In this document: in pieces, positions 51,348 through 61,670 of the stretch
Numbering within the stretch: position 1 is the stretch's first letter
How the letters are laid out: every line of letters begins with the position of its first letter
Assembly (NCBI GenBank): GCA_013397435.1
Contig: VZRG01002366.1
Span: forward strand, 42,026 to 106,025
From: Erythrocercus mccallii
Lineage: Eukaryota; Chordata; Aves; Passeriformes; Dicruridae
Direction of reading: 5' to 3'
Length of the DNA: 64,000 bases
Program-made: the position numbers and the translations under genes
The notes under the pieces: model-generated
Told to the model about the DNA's origin: nothing
The model's database searches: none
What the model saw: the letters and a program-made list of their open reading frames with translations, nothing else

Positions 51348-51547
51348 GTGTTCACATGGATCAGCCATGCTGCCGAGCTCTGTATGACTTTGAACCAGAG
51401 AATGAAGGGGAGCTGGGATTTAAAGAGGGTGATATTATTACCCTCACTAACCAGATTGATGAAAACTGGTATGAGGGGATGCTTCATGGCCAGTCAGGTT
51501 TTTTCCCCATCAATTATGTAGATATTCTGGTTCCATTACCCCATTAG
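51348..51547 (+). CDS. SH3GL2: SH3GL2 exon 9, SH3 domain and stop (residues 287-352)
   Basis: This terminal coding exon completes Gly287 and encodes 65 further residues, ending in PLPH and TAG at 51545-51547. The acceptor is TTCTCCTTAG. It holds the whole SH3 domain: the ALYDF motif at 297-301, the acidic [10 protein letters not shown] loop, the Trp of ENWYEG at 327, and the FFPINY 3-10 helix region with Pro340 and Tyr343. These residues form the groove for proline-rich partners such as synaptojanin 1 and dynamin. Only a few conservative changes from the recalled human sequence are seen ([13 protein letters not shown]). An open frame extends upstream of the acceptor but is intronic. Confidence 0.98.
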
Positions 51548-52479
51548 GAATGCCGACCCACCACCTCTGGCACAGATATCTGTGTCAGTACCACTGCTTT
51601 CAAAATGCTGCTTCTTACACCTTACAAATGCAAACTGCAGTGGTTAGAGTCACCGATTCCTAATGAGCATCTTTGGTTTACGTGTTGTCATACTGTGTGG
51701 TGGTGATGCGTTGTATCTTCAGAGCCAGCACAGCGTTGATTAGTTTATTGACTGTGCTGGTCTGGTAGTAACCAGAGCCATTAGTGAGATGAAACGGGGA
51801 AGATGATGGGCAAGCAAAGCAAGTAATTCATAGTGAAGTAGCAGGAACTGAAGGTGGTGTTGGGAAGATAGTGCCTATCACCACCATATTACTTTTTCAG
51901 TCTTAGTTCTCTATAAAAAGAGGGAAAAGCTCTTGCCATTTCATCTTTCCCTTTCTAATGATACAGTTCACATGGGTCTAACATTGACTAACCAGAATTG
52001 TATCTTCCAACCAAACTGGCTGGCTGTTCTCACAGAGAGGGCATAAGAGCAGATCCTCTGGTTTCTCAGAAAGTGAACCACTGTACTGTGTGTCCTGCTG
52101 CTCTCTGCTAAGTTTTATATTCTTAATTGTTGTTAAAAGGCCTATTTCCCTCCAGAGGTGAACTGTAAGCTATCAAATGGGGATTCCTGTAGTAGAAGTG
52201 TTGGACCACAAACCACCTGAATTTGCCCTTCAGGAACTTTTAGCATGCTCACCAAAATGCCAGTAAATGGGCAAGATGGGGAATAAAACTGGCATTTATT
52301 TAATGTTTCCTGTCAAGTCTTGGCACAAAACCTTGCTGCTTAAGCACCAGATATCCTTTGTAAACTCATTCACTGAGGAATACAGTGACCATCCAAACAC
52401 AACCCTCATTTCATTTGTTTCTGTCTGCCATGTGTTCTTTGAACATCATTTGTGCATACTCTCTCCTCAATGAGGACAA

Positions 52480-52485
52480 AATAAA
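52480..52485 (+). promoter_or_regulatory. SH3GL2: Candidate proximal poly(A) signal of SH3GL2
   Basis: This is a canonical AATAAA, followed within about 20 nt by a T-rich run with GTTG. It lies 935 nt after the stop. It could give a shorter 3'UTR isoform, but use cannot be judged from sequence alone. Confidence 0.5.
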
Positions 52486-52815
52486 ACATGTTATTTTTTT
52501 GTTGAGCAACTGAAGACATGTGGCTGTATATACAAAAAACATTTCCCATCTGTTTAGTTGGTTGTCCTGTGTTCCTCCTTCCTGCACTTGGTGTGTACAG
52601 TGCTGTGCCTAGCTTCTTGGCATTCTTTTGGTAACAGTTGCAGAAGTTCTGTTAGTTTAGTTATCCAGAGTTCTATTTATCTAAATTGTACAGACTCTAT
52701 CAGAGGTTTAATGTGCTGCTTCGAATGTGCCACTTCAGTCCTGGATGATGCGAAATGAAGACAATTCCCTACTGCTTAATGTATAAACTATATCATGGAA
52801 AGTATTGTTATTTCA

Positions 52816-52821
52816 AATAAA
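52816..52821 (+). promoter_or_regulatory. SH3GL2: Candidate distal poly(A) signal of SH3GL2
   Basis: This is a canonical AATAAA about 1.27 kb after the stop, followed by TGTTGTGG roughly 25-35 nt downstream, a fitting GU-rich downstream element. I prefer it as the main 3' end because the sequence stays free of repeats up to here. Confidence 0.6.
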
Positions 52822-53599
52822 TGCTGAGAGAATAACTAGAATAATGTTGTGGATTACTGCCTTTACTTTATAATCTCTTTTGATAACTTCAGCTAACAAG
52901 AATTTTATTTTAAGAAGCATATTCCTCATTTCCTGCAAATGCCAAGAATCTTTTTTTTTTTGGCATTATCATTTTACTTCAGCTAAAAAAATCTCATGCA
53001 TATAAAGGCCTTTATAAGCAGGATGAACTTAACACTGACCACATTAAATTAATGTCTCAATGACTAGTATGCAGTCTTGTAGATTCAGGTTATTTCTTAT
53101 CAAAGAATCCTGGTGTCCACAATGCTAGTGAAGCTTAAAGACTTGGTAACTTATAATTTATTTATGGTTTTAAGTGAAAACAGAGGCAAAACAGACTTAA
53201 CTTGGAGAAACCTATTTTAAACCAATTCAAGTATTTTTGTGCAGTGAGAACAAAAAAGCCTCACTTTTCCTGTCCCAGTTCCCAAGCTCTAATTCACTCC
53301 TGACTCTCCTCCCAGCTGCTCACTGGCATGGGTACTTATAGGTGTAGAGTATGTCCATAAATGCTCTTCTCTGCTGCTTCTCCCTCTTCATTTTTCCCCC
53401 TTTTTCAGTGGTGAGTTGAGCACAGGACCCATTGTGAATATCTGCTGGTGTTTCATGGACTGTCTCCACCTCATAGTTCTTCAGCCTTGGTGTTCCCTCT
53501 GCTAGGGGTGTTTCTCACTCATTTTCCCCCTCTTTTGCTCTCTGCCATATGTTCACGTCCCAGTGCATTTGACAGAGACTGACAGAGAGAGTCTTTCAG

Positions 53600-53735
53600 A
53601 GATGGCACCTCATTCAAGGCTCAGTTCAAGGTCAAGGTGGACGGGGGTCTGAGCAAACCGGTGTAGTTGAAGATGCCCATTGCAGGGGCATTGGACTAGG
53701 TGACATTTTACACTCCCTTCCAGCCCAAACCATTA
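53600..53735 (+). mobile_element. CR1 LINE, 3' terminal fragment
   Basis: The sequence follows the CR1 3' end: a CAAGGTGGACGGGG part, GTCTGAGCAAACCGGTGTAG, GCAGGGGCATTGGACTAGG, and a CCTTCCAGCCCAAACCATT terminus. It is about 135 bp, truncated in the usual way. Confidence 0.85.
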
Positions 53736-56519
53736 AAAAAATATCGATACAGATACAATTCCTGTAACTTTTTGTTACAGTTAAGTCCTATATCCTAAGG
53801 CTGGCCACTAAGGAAGTTTCTATCAGTGATTGGAAGAAATCTGTTTCAAACTCAATGGACCTGAAACCTTTTTACAGGTGTGTTAGAACTGCCATACTAC
53901 AGTTACTGTTAGTTAGTATTATTATAAACAGTTACAGAACTATTAACTATGTTAATTATCGAGGCCTAGCAGTCACAGTTACTGCATTGGCACACCTCTG
54001 TTTTGTCAGATTATTATTCTGTACATTTGTGGAGAGCATGCAACCACAGGGCAACAACCTCAAAGATAAATTTGCATGATTTAGAGCAAAAGGGTTGTTG
54101 GTGTGCAGTGCTGCCCCACCCTGCTGAGGCGCCCTGGTTTTTAAGGTGTAGGGAATGGTAGTGTCTTTCAACAAATGGGACCAGAAGGATTGTACAGAAT
54201 AGTCATCATGATGACATGGGCCTGGTCTTGACATGTTGCACAATTCTCGGCACTTCCTTATTGCTCTGTTCTGTGTCTCCTGCAGGTAATACCTGAAGAA
54301 TGCTTTATTCCTGAGATGTTAAGATCAAAATCTGACTTGGCTAAGAGAGGAATTACCAGGGCTGACAAAAGTTTGCATCTAAACCTTCAGTACTAGGATA
54401 AAGAGAGTGATCCAAAAAGAAATAACAGGAGGGTGTTTGCTTTTGCACATGAGGTGGTTCAAAGCTTTGCCTATGGAGCTCCGTGACTCATTCTAGAATC
54501 CTATATGGTGTTGATGGGTATAATCTTTTTTCTCTTACTGGAGACTTACTGTTATTCCGCTTGTGTATGTTTTCAGAAATATTATAAAAATATGACATGG
54601 GTTCCTAGTCACCAATCTTGGCTGCAGAACTGTTCCTCATGGAGAAAATTAGGAAGCCTGCCAGCACTGAGCTATCAACTGCCAAATATAGCTAAGTGTT
54701 TTAGGTTTGATGTTGATTTCTTTTTTCTATTGAACTGTAAGATTCTTAGCCTGCTTTATTTACTGCAGAGTTAATCTTTGTGAAAAACATAGCAAAATAC
54801 CCCAGCAGCTCCCTGAACAGTTCTCCATTTAAATAAGAAGTGATTGAAAATGTGGAGTTTTTCTTCTTTTAAAATAGCCTCTTCCCTCCAGAAAGAAAGG
54901 AGATGGTAGTCACATCCAGAATTTGTATTCCATTCAGGCTTACAGTGAATTCTCCCTTTGAAGATAGTAATATTGTTTTCCCACATTAACTACTTTGACA
55001 AGACTTGAAATCTGCTATGAAGACTTTCTCCCACTTCTAGGTCTTGCAAATCTTTATGGCCACTTGTACACTGAGTAATAGTTCTGCTTCAGAATGTATC
55101 CTAAGCTTCTCGTATCTCGTGAAAGCAAGGATTCAGGTGTGTGTAGGCAAGTGGAAATGGGTCTTCTTCCCAGCATGGGAGTAGGCTGACTCTGTGATAG
55201 GCAAATGACACAATGAATTTGGGCATGTACTTGGGTAACACTGTTTAAAAGCAAGTACATTCTATAGATATGTTTAATTTTCTGTGAAACACAGTAGGTT
55301 GTCTTAGACTTAAGCTCAGAATGTCTGGAATGTTCTGTAATTATTATTTTATCATTTTAAAACTTTAGCACTCTGGTAGTTCAAGCACTGACTTGGTGAA
55401 ATTTCCAGAAGGCTTTGCTGTCTTTCCTTGCAATTTGATCTAATGTGTTGCAGAAGACGGGAACAGATTTGTCATACATATTCTTGCTGTACACTGTCAT
55501 GTAGAGAAAATTTCTAAGCTGCTTATCTTTGTTAGTATTTCCTTGGAGATGCAGCACATTGGAGCAGTCAAAAAAAAGCAGCTTCTGCTGAGCTTTCCTA
55601 GACCTGCTGGCTCTTGAAAGCTCTGATAGGTCTGGGACACATACAGGTGTACAGCACATTTCAGGTGCTGCTAGGGCAAACAGTGGACAAGCTGATGTCC
55701 TTGTAGTGAGAGCCGTCTCCTGGCCCACAGCTCATTTGATGGGGTAGTGGCAGCCAGCATCATGCTTCTTGTTCTCCCTTGCACAGTTCTTAGGGCTTGT
55801 CTCTTTCACTTTCTCTCCACCTTTTGTAAAACATGGAATGGAAAAGAAACATTAATAATACAGGGAAAGCTAAAGGGGCTCAAGCTCCTCTGTTTCTCCA
55901 CATCTGTGAATGGAGAGGCTCCAGGAGAGGCTGGGCCTCTCTCTGACAAGATCTGCTTTCCCATCACCTGCAGATACAACTGGTACTTCTTTGGGTCAGT
56001 CTGAAACTGGAGGATTTAGCAATTTATCCAACCACCATCAATCAACAGCGCTTATCTAGGGACTTTTCTGTCCCTCAGCTGACTTATGTCATGTCCTGTG
56101 TTCAGGGCCTTCACATGGGCAGCAAGGTCCTTTGGTGAATATTAGCTGTAATGCACATCACCAGGACAGCTGTTTTAGTAGCATTTCTAATGACCCCACT
56201 CTGTCTTCTCCCAGACCAGAGGTTTGCAAGGTCATGCAAGAAGTTTACTAAGGACATGATGACTGATGCAGAGAGAGATAAAGCATTGCTTCAAATAGGG
56301 ACCCTGTGCCAGGGTGTTATGGGGCTGCATGTCCCTGAACTATGGGTACAGTGCCCTGGACTAGGCACCCCACAGCTATTTACCATTTCACCTCCCCACT
56401 GCAGTGAGCACCAACACCATCCGCCATGGGCTGCAAGAGTGACCTCCTATATCTCCCTGTCAGCTGTGCTGTGCTTCCACACCACAAAGACTATCTGAAA
56501 AGTATCTCACTTTCTTGAA

Positions 56520-57310
56520 CTCTATGAAGCCTATTTCTCCAATGTGTCCAGGTCCCTCCAGATGCCAGAACAACCCTCTGTATCAGCCACTCCTCCCTGT
56601 TTTGTATCATCTGCAAAGTTATGGAGAGTGCTTAATCTTCCAAACTATTAATAATGAAATCAAAGTGTTACAGAATGGTTTGGGTTTAGAAGGACGCTTT
56701 GCAGACTGTCTAATTCCAAGCCCCCACCCTGCCATGGGCGTGGATGCCTTCCAGTAGATCAAGTCACTGAGAGCCCTGTCCAACCTGAGTTTGAACATTT
56801 TCAGTGATGAGAAAACTACTCTGGGCAATCTGCTGCAGTGTCTGACCATCCTCCTTGTAAAACAATTATTTTCTTACATCCAATTTGAATTTTCCGGTTT
56901 TAGTTTAAACCACTTGCCCCTTGTCTTATCTCTACAGGCCCTTTTAAAAACTCTCCATCTTTCCTATAAGCCTCTTTTATATGTTGAAAGGCTGCAATAA
57001 GATCTCCCTAGAGCCTTCTGAGCAACCCAAGCTGAGCAACCCAAACCCTCTCAGCCTTTCCTTGTAGAAGACATGCTCCAGTCCTCTGTCTGTGTTCATG
57101 ACCCTCTTCCAGCCCTACTTTAATGAAGATGAACAAGTTGAGCAAGACTGGACCTATTACCAGTGGTCACTGGTGTACGCCATTCATGTCTGATCATGTG
57201 CCACTGAACACAGCTGTCTGGGCCCAGTCATTCATTCACTCAGTGTTCCATGTGCCTCACTGTCCTCTGGTCTGACATAGTTTATCAGTTTGACTATTAT
57301 GATGTGAAAC
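56520..57310 (-). mobile_element. Composite of CR1 fragments, minus strand
   Basis: Three blocks are recognisable as reverse complements of avian CR1. Block 56520-56640 is from ORF2 (the strand read GTATCATCTGCAAAGTTA is the FADDT-side region). Block 56650-57105 is a 3' end, including TTTGGGTTTAGAAGGACGC near the terminus and the LEKRR-side region near 57000. Block 57115-57310 is again reverse-transcriptase sequence (the CACTGAACACAG and TTATCAGTTTGAC areas). The order is not collinear with one CR1, so at least two copies are joined or nested. Confidence 0.75.
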
Positions 57311-59139
57311 CTTAGAGAATGTTATATCACAGGACTCCAATAAATTGTACATATTTCTGTAGTACTTTTCTATATGTAGAGAGCCATGGTATCACAAAAC
57401 ATTTTGATGCTTAAATGATGGCAAGATTCTTAAATATTGAATATGGTAAGTAGGTCATCTATTTTCATGTTAGTTGGTAAAACAAATTGTTTTAGAACCA
57501 AGGAAAGATTTAGATTTGTAGAGTCTAATTCAACCTCCTTTTCAGAGGAAGTGTGATTATATAATGCTGCTCAGTGCCATGTCTGGTTAAGCCTTGAAAT
57601 GCGCTGGAGATGCAGTTTTCCCAATTTTTAAATTTTGGTTTTTTGAAGAGAGGTAGGACATCCTTTTTTTCTGATGGAAATAGTAAAATCATAGGATTGT
57701 AAAAGCTGGTATATGCTATGCATTATGACTTTGTGTGACTGTTACAGCTATAATGGCTGACTGTCTGAAGTATTTGAAGGGTACTGAGGCATCTAATGAT
57801 GGATGTGACATTATACATAATTGCATAATTGCACCAAATTGACTACATAAGAAGAATTCCACAAATACCTTGGCAAAGTTTCAAACATTTAACATGCATT
57901 TGAAATGCCTGTATTTAAAGTTTGGTTTCTTGAAGTACCCATTGAGTTTTTACTTAGCCCAGTTGCCATGACAGATTTTGTTTGTAAAGTTCCTCAAGTA
58001 TTTTTATATATTGTTCTGAAGCAGTGAGATCTTGGCAAAACTTATCTGTGACCCTCTGCAATTGATAAGCTAGATAACCCTCTGCCAGTTCTACAAGTAG
58101 AACTCAGAGCAGTATGCAGTTCAGTTTTGATGACAGACATAACCACACTTCAGTGGTGATGTCTAGAGGAAGCTGCAGATGCATGAGCTTCATCAGTCCT
58201 ACAGTGATCTTCTGATAGAGTGTTGTACCCAGTTCCTCTGTGGGGTATAAGGAAGAGTGGTGCAAGGCAGCAGACCAGTCTCTGCAGCTCCTCTAAGGAG
58301 GTGTATCTTTAAAGTATCTTCTTCCAGGAATAGAATAAACTACAGATACAAAGTAAATAGAAGGCAGCTAGAATGTTTATCAATCATTTTAACACTTCTC
58401 ATCAAGAGGATAAAAAGCCTGATACACCACAATGTCCAATACAACAGAGCAGAACTGCTGTCTTGGCTATCTGAAAATCAGAGACAGCTGTGAAAAATGA
58501 GTACACTTCCAGAGGCAGGACATTATAGATCATTTCATCACATCCTCAACATTCCTTCTCCCAGAAACTGCTTCTTGCTTTCTCTTTGGAGCATCATGAA
58601 GTTAGTTTTTGCTTTGGCCTGGAAGTCTAGCAGTGTCTCATGGGTTTCCCAAAATCAGAAGATCACATGCTAGCTGATCAGTTTCAGGTTCTAGGATGGA
58701 ACTCAGCATAGATTGGATTTCCCATGCTGACAGAGAATTGTTGCCTGGGCATTTAGTTTTAATTCTTCAGCTGTGCAATAGGGATGATAATAATTCCATA
58801 TTTCACAGAGTGGTTGGGATAGATATGAATGTCCATAAAGCTCTCAGAATGTACACTGTGGACTTGAGAAAAAAAATCTGTTGTTTTCTTTGTAAAAATA
58901 TATTATTAATCCAGCCAAAATAAAATCTGCATTTATTCAAAGCCAGATATTTTACTTTTGACATTTTAAGAAAATTTAGAAAGCATTTGTACTCTAAACT
59001 TCAGCTTAGAGTCTGAAAACAGAATTATGCTGAAGATGTCTTCCACTGAATATTGGGATGTTGTTTGGCAACAAAGTATTAATGCACTGCAATTTCATAG
59101 TTGTCTGGAGGTCAGAACATTAGTATTTCACTAGACTGT

Positions 59140-60557
59140 TGTGACAGTTTTAGTGTTTGCTGTTTTCTGAGGTATGATTAGGAGAGCTTAAAAAAAACCA
59201 AAACAAACCTACTTTAGAAGTTACTAAAATAGCTTATTCACACACACTAAGAAGAAGAAAATGAGAAAAAAAATGAAACTTTCAAAACATCCTTTCCTTT
59301 CTCCTGCAAGTTTTCACTTTCTTATACACAACATAAAGAGACAACCTGTGATTTTCAGTCAGTTTTACGATTTGAAAACAGTTTTTCATCAATCTTTTAG
59401 GAGAGGAGTCTCTCTTAGTCATGGATTTTACTGACAACTTAAAACAGTTCTTTTGTGGGTTTTAACTGCCACAAACACAACCACCTGGAGAAACTTGGTT
59501 TGTGGCTCTTCCTATTAGCAGTTTTTCAAGCTGCTTATGGGTCAATGAGCCTAAACACACTGGGGTGTTACTTTTTAAAGACTATTAACTCTAAAGGCAA
59601 AGGATTCTACATTTCAGGGAACAGAGATATCTTTTCACATCTTTTACCAGAGCAGAGGCTTCTCATCTCTTTCTGTTCAAGTATCTCATAAGATCAGTAT
59701 CACTAACACACCACAAACACCTTTGCTCTAAAATTCACACACACAAATTTGAACATCTCTCCAGATGCATATTTTTTCATGGTTTAAAGGATAATGTACA
59801 TATAAAGTTCATTTCTATGTCTCAATGAGAGAAATTTAGCTTGAAATAGCAATCTCCTCAAATTCTCCTCCTCCCGAAAGTTTTTTTTTACTCTCTTTCT
59901 CTCCTTTGACTTCATGCTCTGTCTTCTTTACATTCACCCGGACTCTTTTCTTCTTACTCAAAAGGAGGATTAGGGTTTTGAAAAAGTTTCATTTGTGTCA
60001 GGAAAGAGTTAAATCTGGCCCAGCTCTCTCTTGGCTGCTAGCTCAAGGTGTCAAGGCTGTGCAGATGCAGATGGGTGGAGAGATTTGGGGCTGGAGCGGC
60101 TCAGGCAGTCAGAAATCTCAACAGCCAGGAATGTGGATGGCTCCTGCCCAGCCCTGGGTCTCACGGGGGCCCAGCTCAGAGCTACATGTCAGAGGCTCCA
60201 GCCTCTCCTCTCTTTCATTAGTAGCTGGGGGAAGCGGCAGAGTCTTTTACAATTGCTGGAGACCCGATCCGGGCCGGGAAGGGGCATTTTCTCCTCCTCT
60301 CCCCCGGCCGGGAGTCACCGGTCCCGGCACCTTCCCTGGCCTGGGCAGGGGCCAGCCGGGCCGGCCCCCGGGAGTGGGGAGCCAGGGCCAGCTCACCCCT
60401 TCCAAAGCACAGAGGAAAAAGGCCGGCTTCCCAAGATCCTCCTGAATTAAACTGTGTGTGACCCAGAGGTGTACACCTATATTTAATTGGCTCATCTAGT
60501 TGTCAGTTTCAAAGTCAATCACTAATTTGTTTTTACCATCCGTGCTAAACCAACACA
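59140..60557 (-). mobile_element. 1.4-kb solo LTR with 5-bp target-site duplication
   Basis: Read on the minus strand, the unit begins TGTGTTGGTTTAGCACGG at 60557 and ends CTAAAACTGTCACA at 59140, so it has TGTG...CACA ends. It is flanked by ACTGT on both sides (59135-59139 and 60558-60562). A perfect 5-bp duplication with TG/CA ends is the mark of retroviral integration and fits ERVL-like (class III) elements. Near its 3' end are TGTATAAGA (about 59320) and GAATAAG (about 59234) as candidate promoter and poly(A) elements. Its centre (60240-60400) is very GC-rich. No coding remnant is recognisable, and the open frames across the GC-rich part are not gene-like. The length is large for an LTR, so an internal nested piece cannot be excluded. 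Confidence 0.78.
60240..60400. promoter_or_regulatory. CpG-dense GC-rich core inside the LTR
   Basis: About ten CpG dinucleotides lie within some 120 bp (hand count), against a nearly CpG-free surrounding sequence. It contains overlapping CCGG, GGGCCGG and CCGGGA boxes. Such a block could act as an LTR promoter or enhancer, but no transcript is visible from the sequence. Confidence 0.5.
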
Positions 60558-60614
60558 ACTGTGCAGCTAAATGGTGATGTGCTGTCCACACCTTCATGTC
60601 AGAGGACCTGTCAA

Positions 60615-61365
60615 ATAATCACAGAATCACAGAATTTCTAGGTTGGAAGAGACCTTCAAGATTGAGTCCAACCCATGCCCTAGCACCTCAACAAGATCAT
60701 GTCTTCAAGTGCTACATCCAATCTTTTTTTAAACACATCCAGAGATAGTGACTCCACCATCTCCCCAGGCAGACCATACCAGTCCTTTATCACTCTTTCC
60801 ATAAAAAACTTTCCTAATATCCAACCTGTATTTCCCTTGATGAAGCTTGAGACTGTGTCCTCTCATTCTGTCAGTTGCTGCCTGAAGAAAGAGACCAACT
60901 CCCACCTGACTACAACCACCCTTCAGGAAGCGGTAGTGAGAGATAAGGTCACCTCCGAGTCTCCTTTTCTCCAGGCTAAACAACCCCAAGCTCCCTCAGC
61001 CGTTCCTCACAGGCTTTGCGTTCCAAGCCCCTCACCAGCCTCTTTGCCTCCTCTGGATGTGCTCAAGCATCTCAACGTTCTTCCCAAACTGAGGGGCCCA
61101 GAGCTGGACACAGCACTCAAGGTGAGGCCTCACCAGTGCCCAGTACAGGGGAAGAATGAGCTCCTTGCTCCTGCTGGCCACACCATTCCTGATCCAGGCC
61201 AGGATGCCATTGGCCCTCTTGGCCACCAGGGCACACTGCTGGCTCATCTTCAGCAAGCTGTTGACCAGAACCCCCAGGTCCCTTTCTGCCTGGGCACTGT
61301 CCAGCCACACCATCCCCAGCCTATAACATTGCAGGGGGTTATTGTGGGCAAAGTGCAAGACAAAT
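60615..61365 (-). mobile_element. CR1 LINE, 3' 750 bp, well preserved
   Basis: The plus strand starts with the reverse complement of the CR1 tail (AATCACAGAATCACAGAATT, two 8-bp tail repeats). It then runs back through the 3'UTR and ORF2 end. The minus-strand translation includes [20 protein letters not shown], then [20 protein letters not shown], then [20 protein letters not shown], hallmarks of the CR1 ORF2 C-terminal region. A second frame gives [15 protein letters not shown]. It is 5'-truncated and frameshifted, but the best-conserved CR1 of the window. It lies about 60 bp beyond the LTR at 59140-60557. Confidence 0.92.
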
Positions 61366-61604
61366 ACTGCAACAAGCATCAGTGCTTCTTTTCTATTCTG
61401 ATTCTTAGCTTGCAAAAGTAATAAATAATGCCCAGCTTGCACATTTTTAATTTCTTTATGTCTAAAGGAACTTCATGGAATTCCAAAATTCCCTGTAACC
61501 CAAGAAATCTCTCACTTGCTACTTCTCTGCAATATTGAAGTACGAAGAGAGGTATCAAGAAACAAATCTGCTTATCTGTGCATATCTTATTCACACTTTG
61601 AGAG

Positions 61605-61670
61605 ATACTAATACTAATACTAATACTAATACTAATACTAATACTAATACTAATACTAATACTAATACTA
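61605..61670. repeat. (ATACTA)11 hexanucleotide microsatellite
   Basis: Exactly eleven uninterrupted ATACTA units span 66 bp. The Leu-Val repeat protein frame on the minus strand is produced by this repeat and is not a gene. Confidence 0.97.

Larger units (their letters stand above)
51548..52840 (+). other. SH3GL2: SH3GL2 3' untranslated region
   Basis: About 1.3 kb follows the stop codon without CR1 or LTR material before two canonical AATAAA hexamers. The end is inferred from the second hexamer at 52816 plus a usual cleavage distance, and a T/G-rich stretch follows it. Several short open frames here are not supported as genes. The length fits the roughly 2.4-kb transcript I recall for mammalian SH3GL2. 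Confidence 0.75.
34278..52845 (+). other. SH3GL2: SH3GL2 gene, exons 2-9 and 3'UTR (5' end outside window)
   Basis: This span covers the part of the endophilin A1 gene inside the window. Eight coding exons with consistent phases and AG acceptor/GT donor borders add up to 1014 nt, which is 337 codons plus a stop. The family protein is 352 residues and its first exon encodes 15, so only exon 1 is missing and it must lie more than 34 kb upstream. It is assigned to A1 rather than A2 or A3 because exon 2 encodes [18 protein letters not shown] and exon 9 begins [15 protein letters not shown], while A3 differs at many of these positions (comparison from memory). Endophilin A1 acts at nerve terminals, where it senses and generates curvature on endocytic membranes and recruits synaptojanin and dynamin through its SH3 domain. 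Introns 2 to 8 are 1.1-4.5 kb. No frameshift or premature stop was found. Confidence 0.97.

Noticed and set aside
59906..60450. Overlapping frames of 179 and 139 codons on the plus strand
   Set aside because: They run antisense through the CpG-rich part of the LTR. High GC lowers stop frequency, and the proteins are Gly/Pro/Ser-rich without any domain.
60699..61421. 240-codon plus-strand frame, the longest in the window
   Set aside because: It is antisense to a CR1 LINE whose true coding sense is the minus strand.
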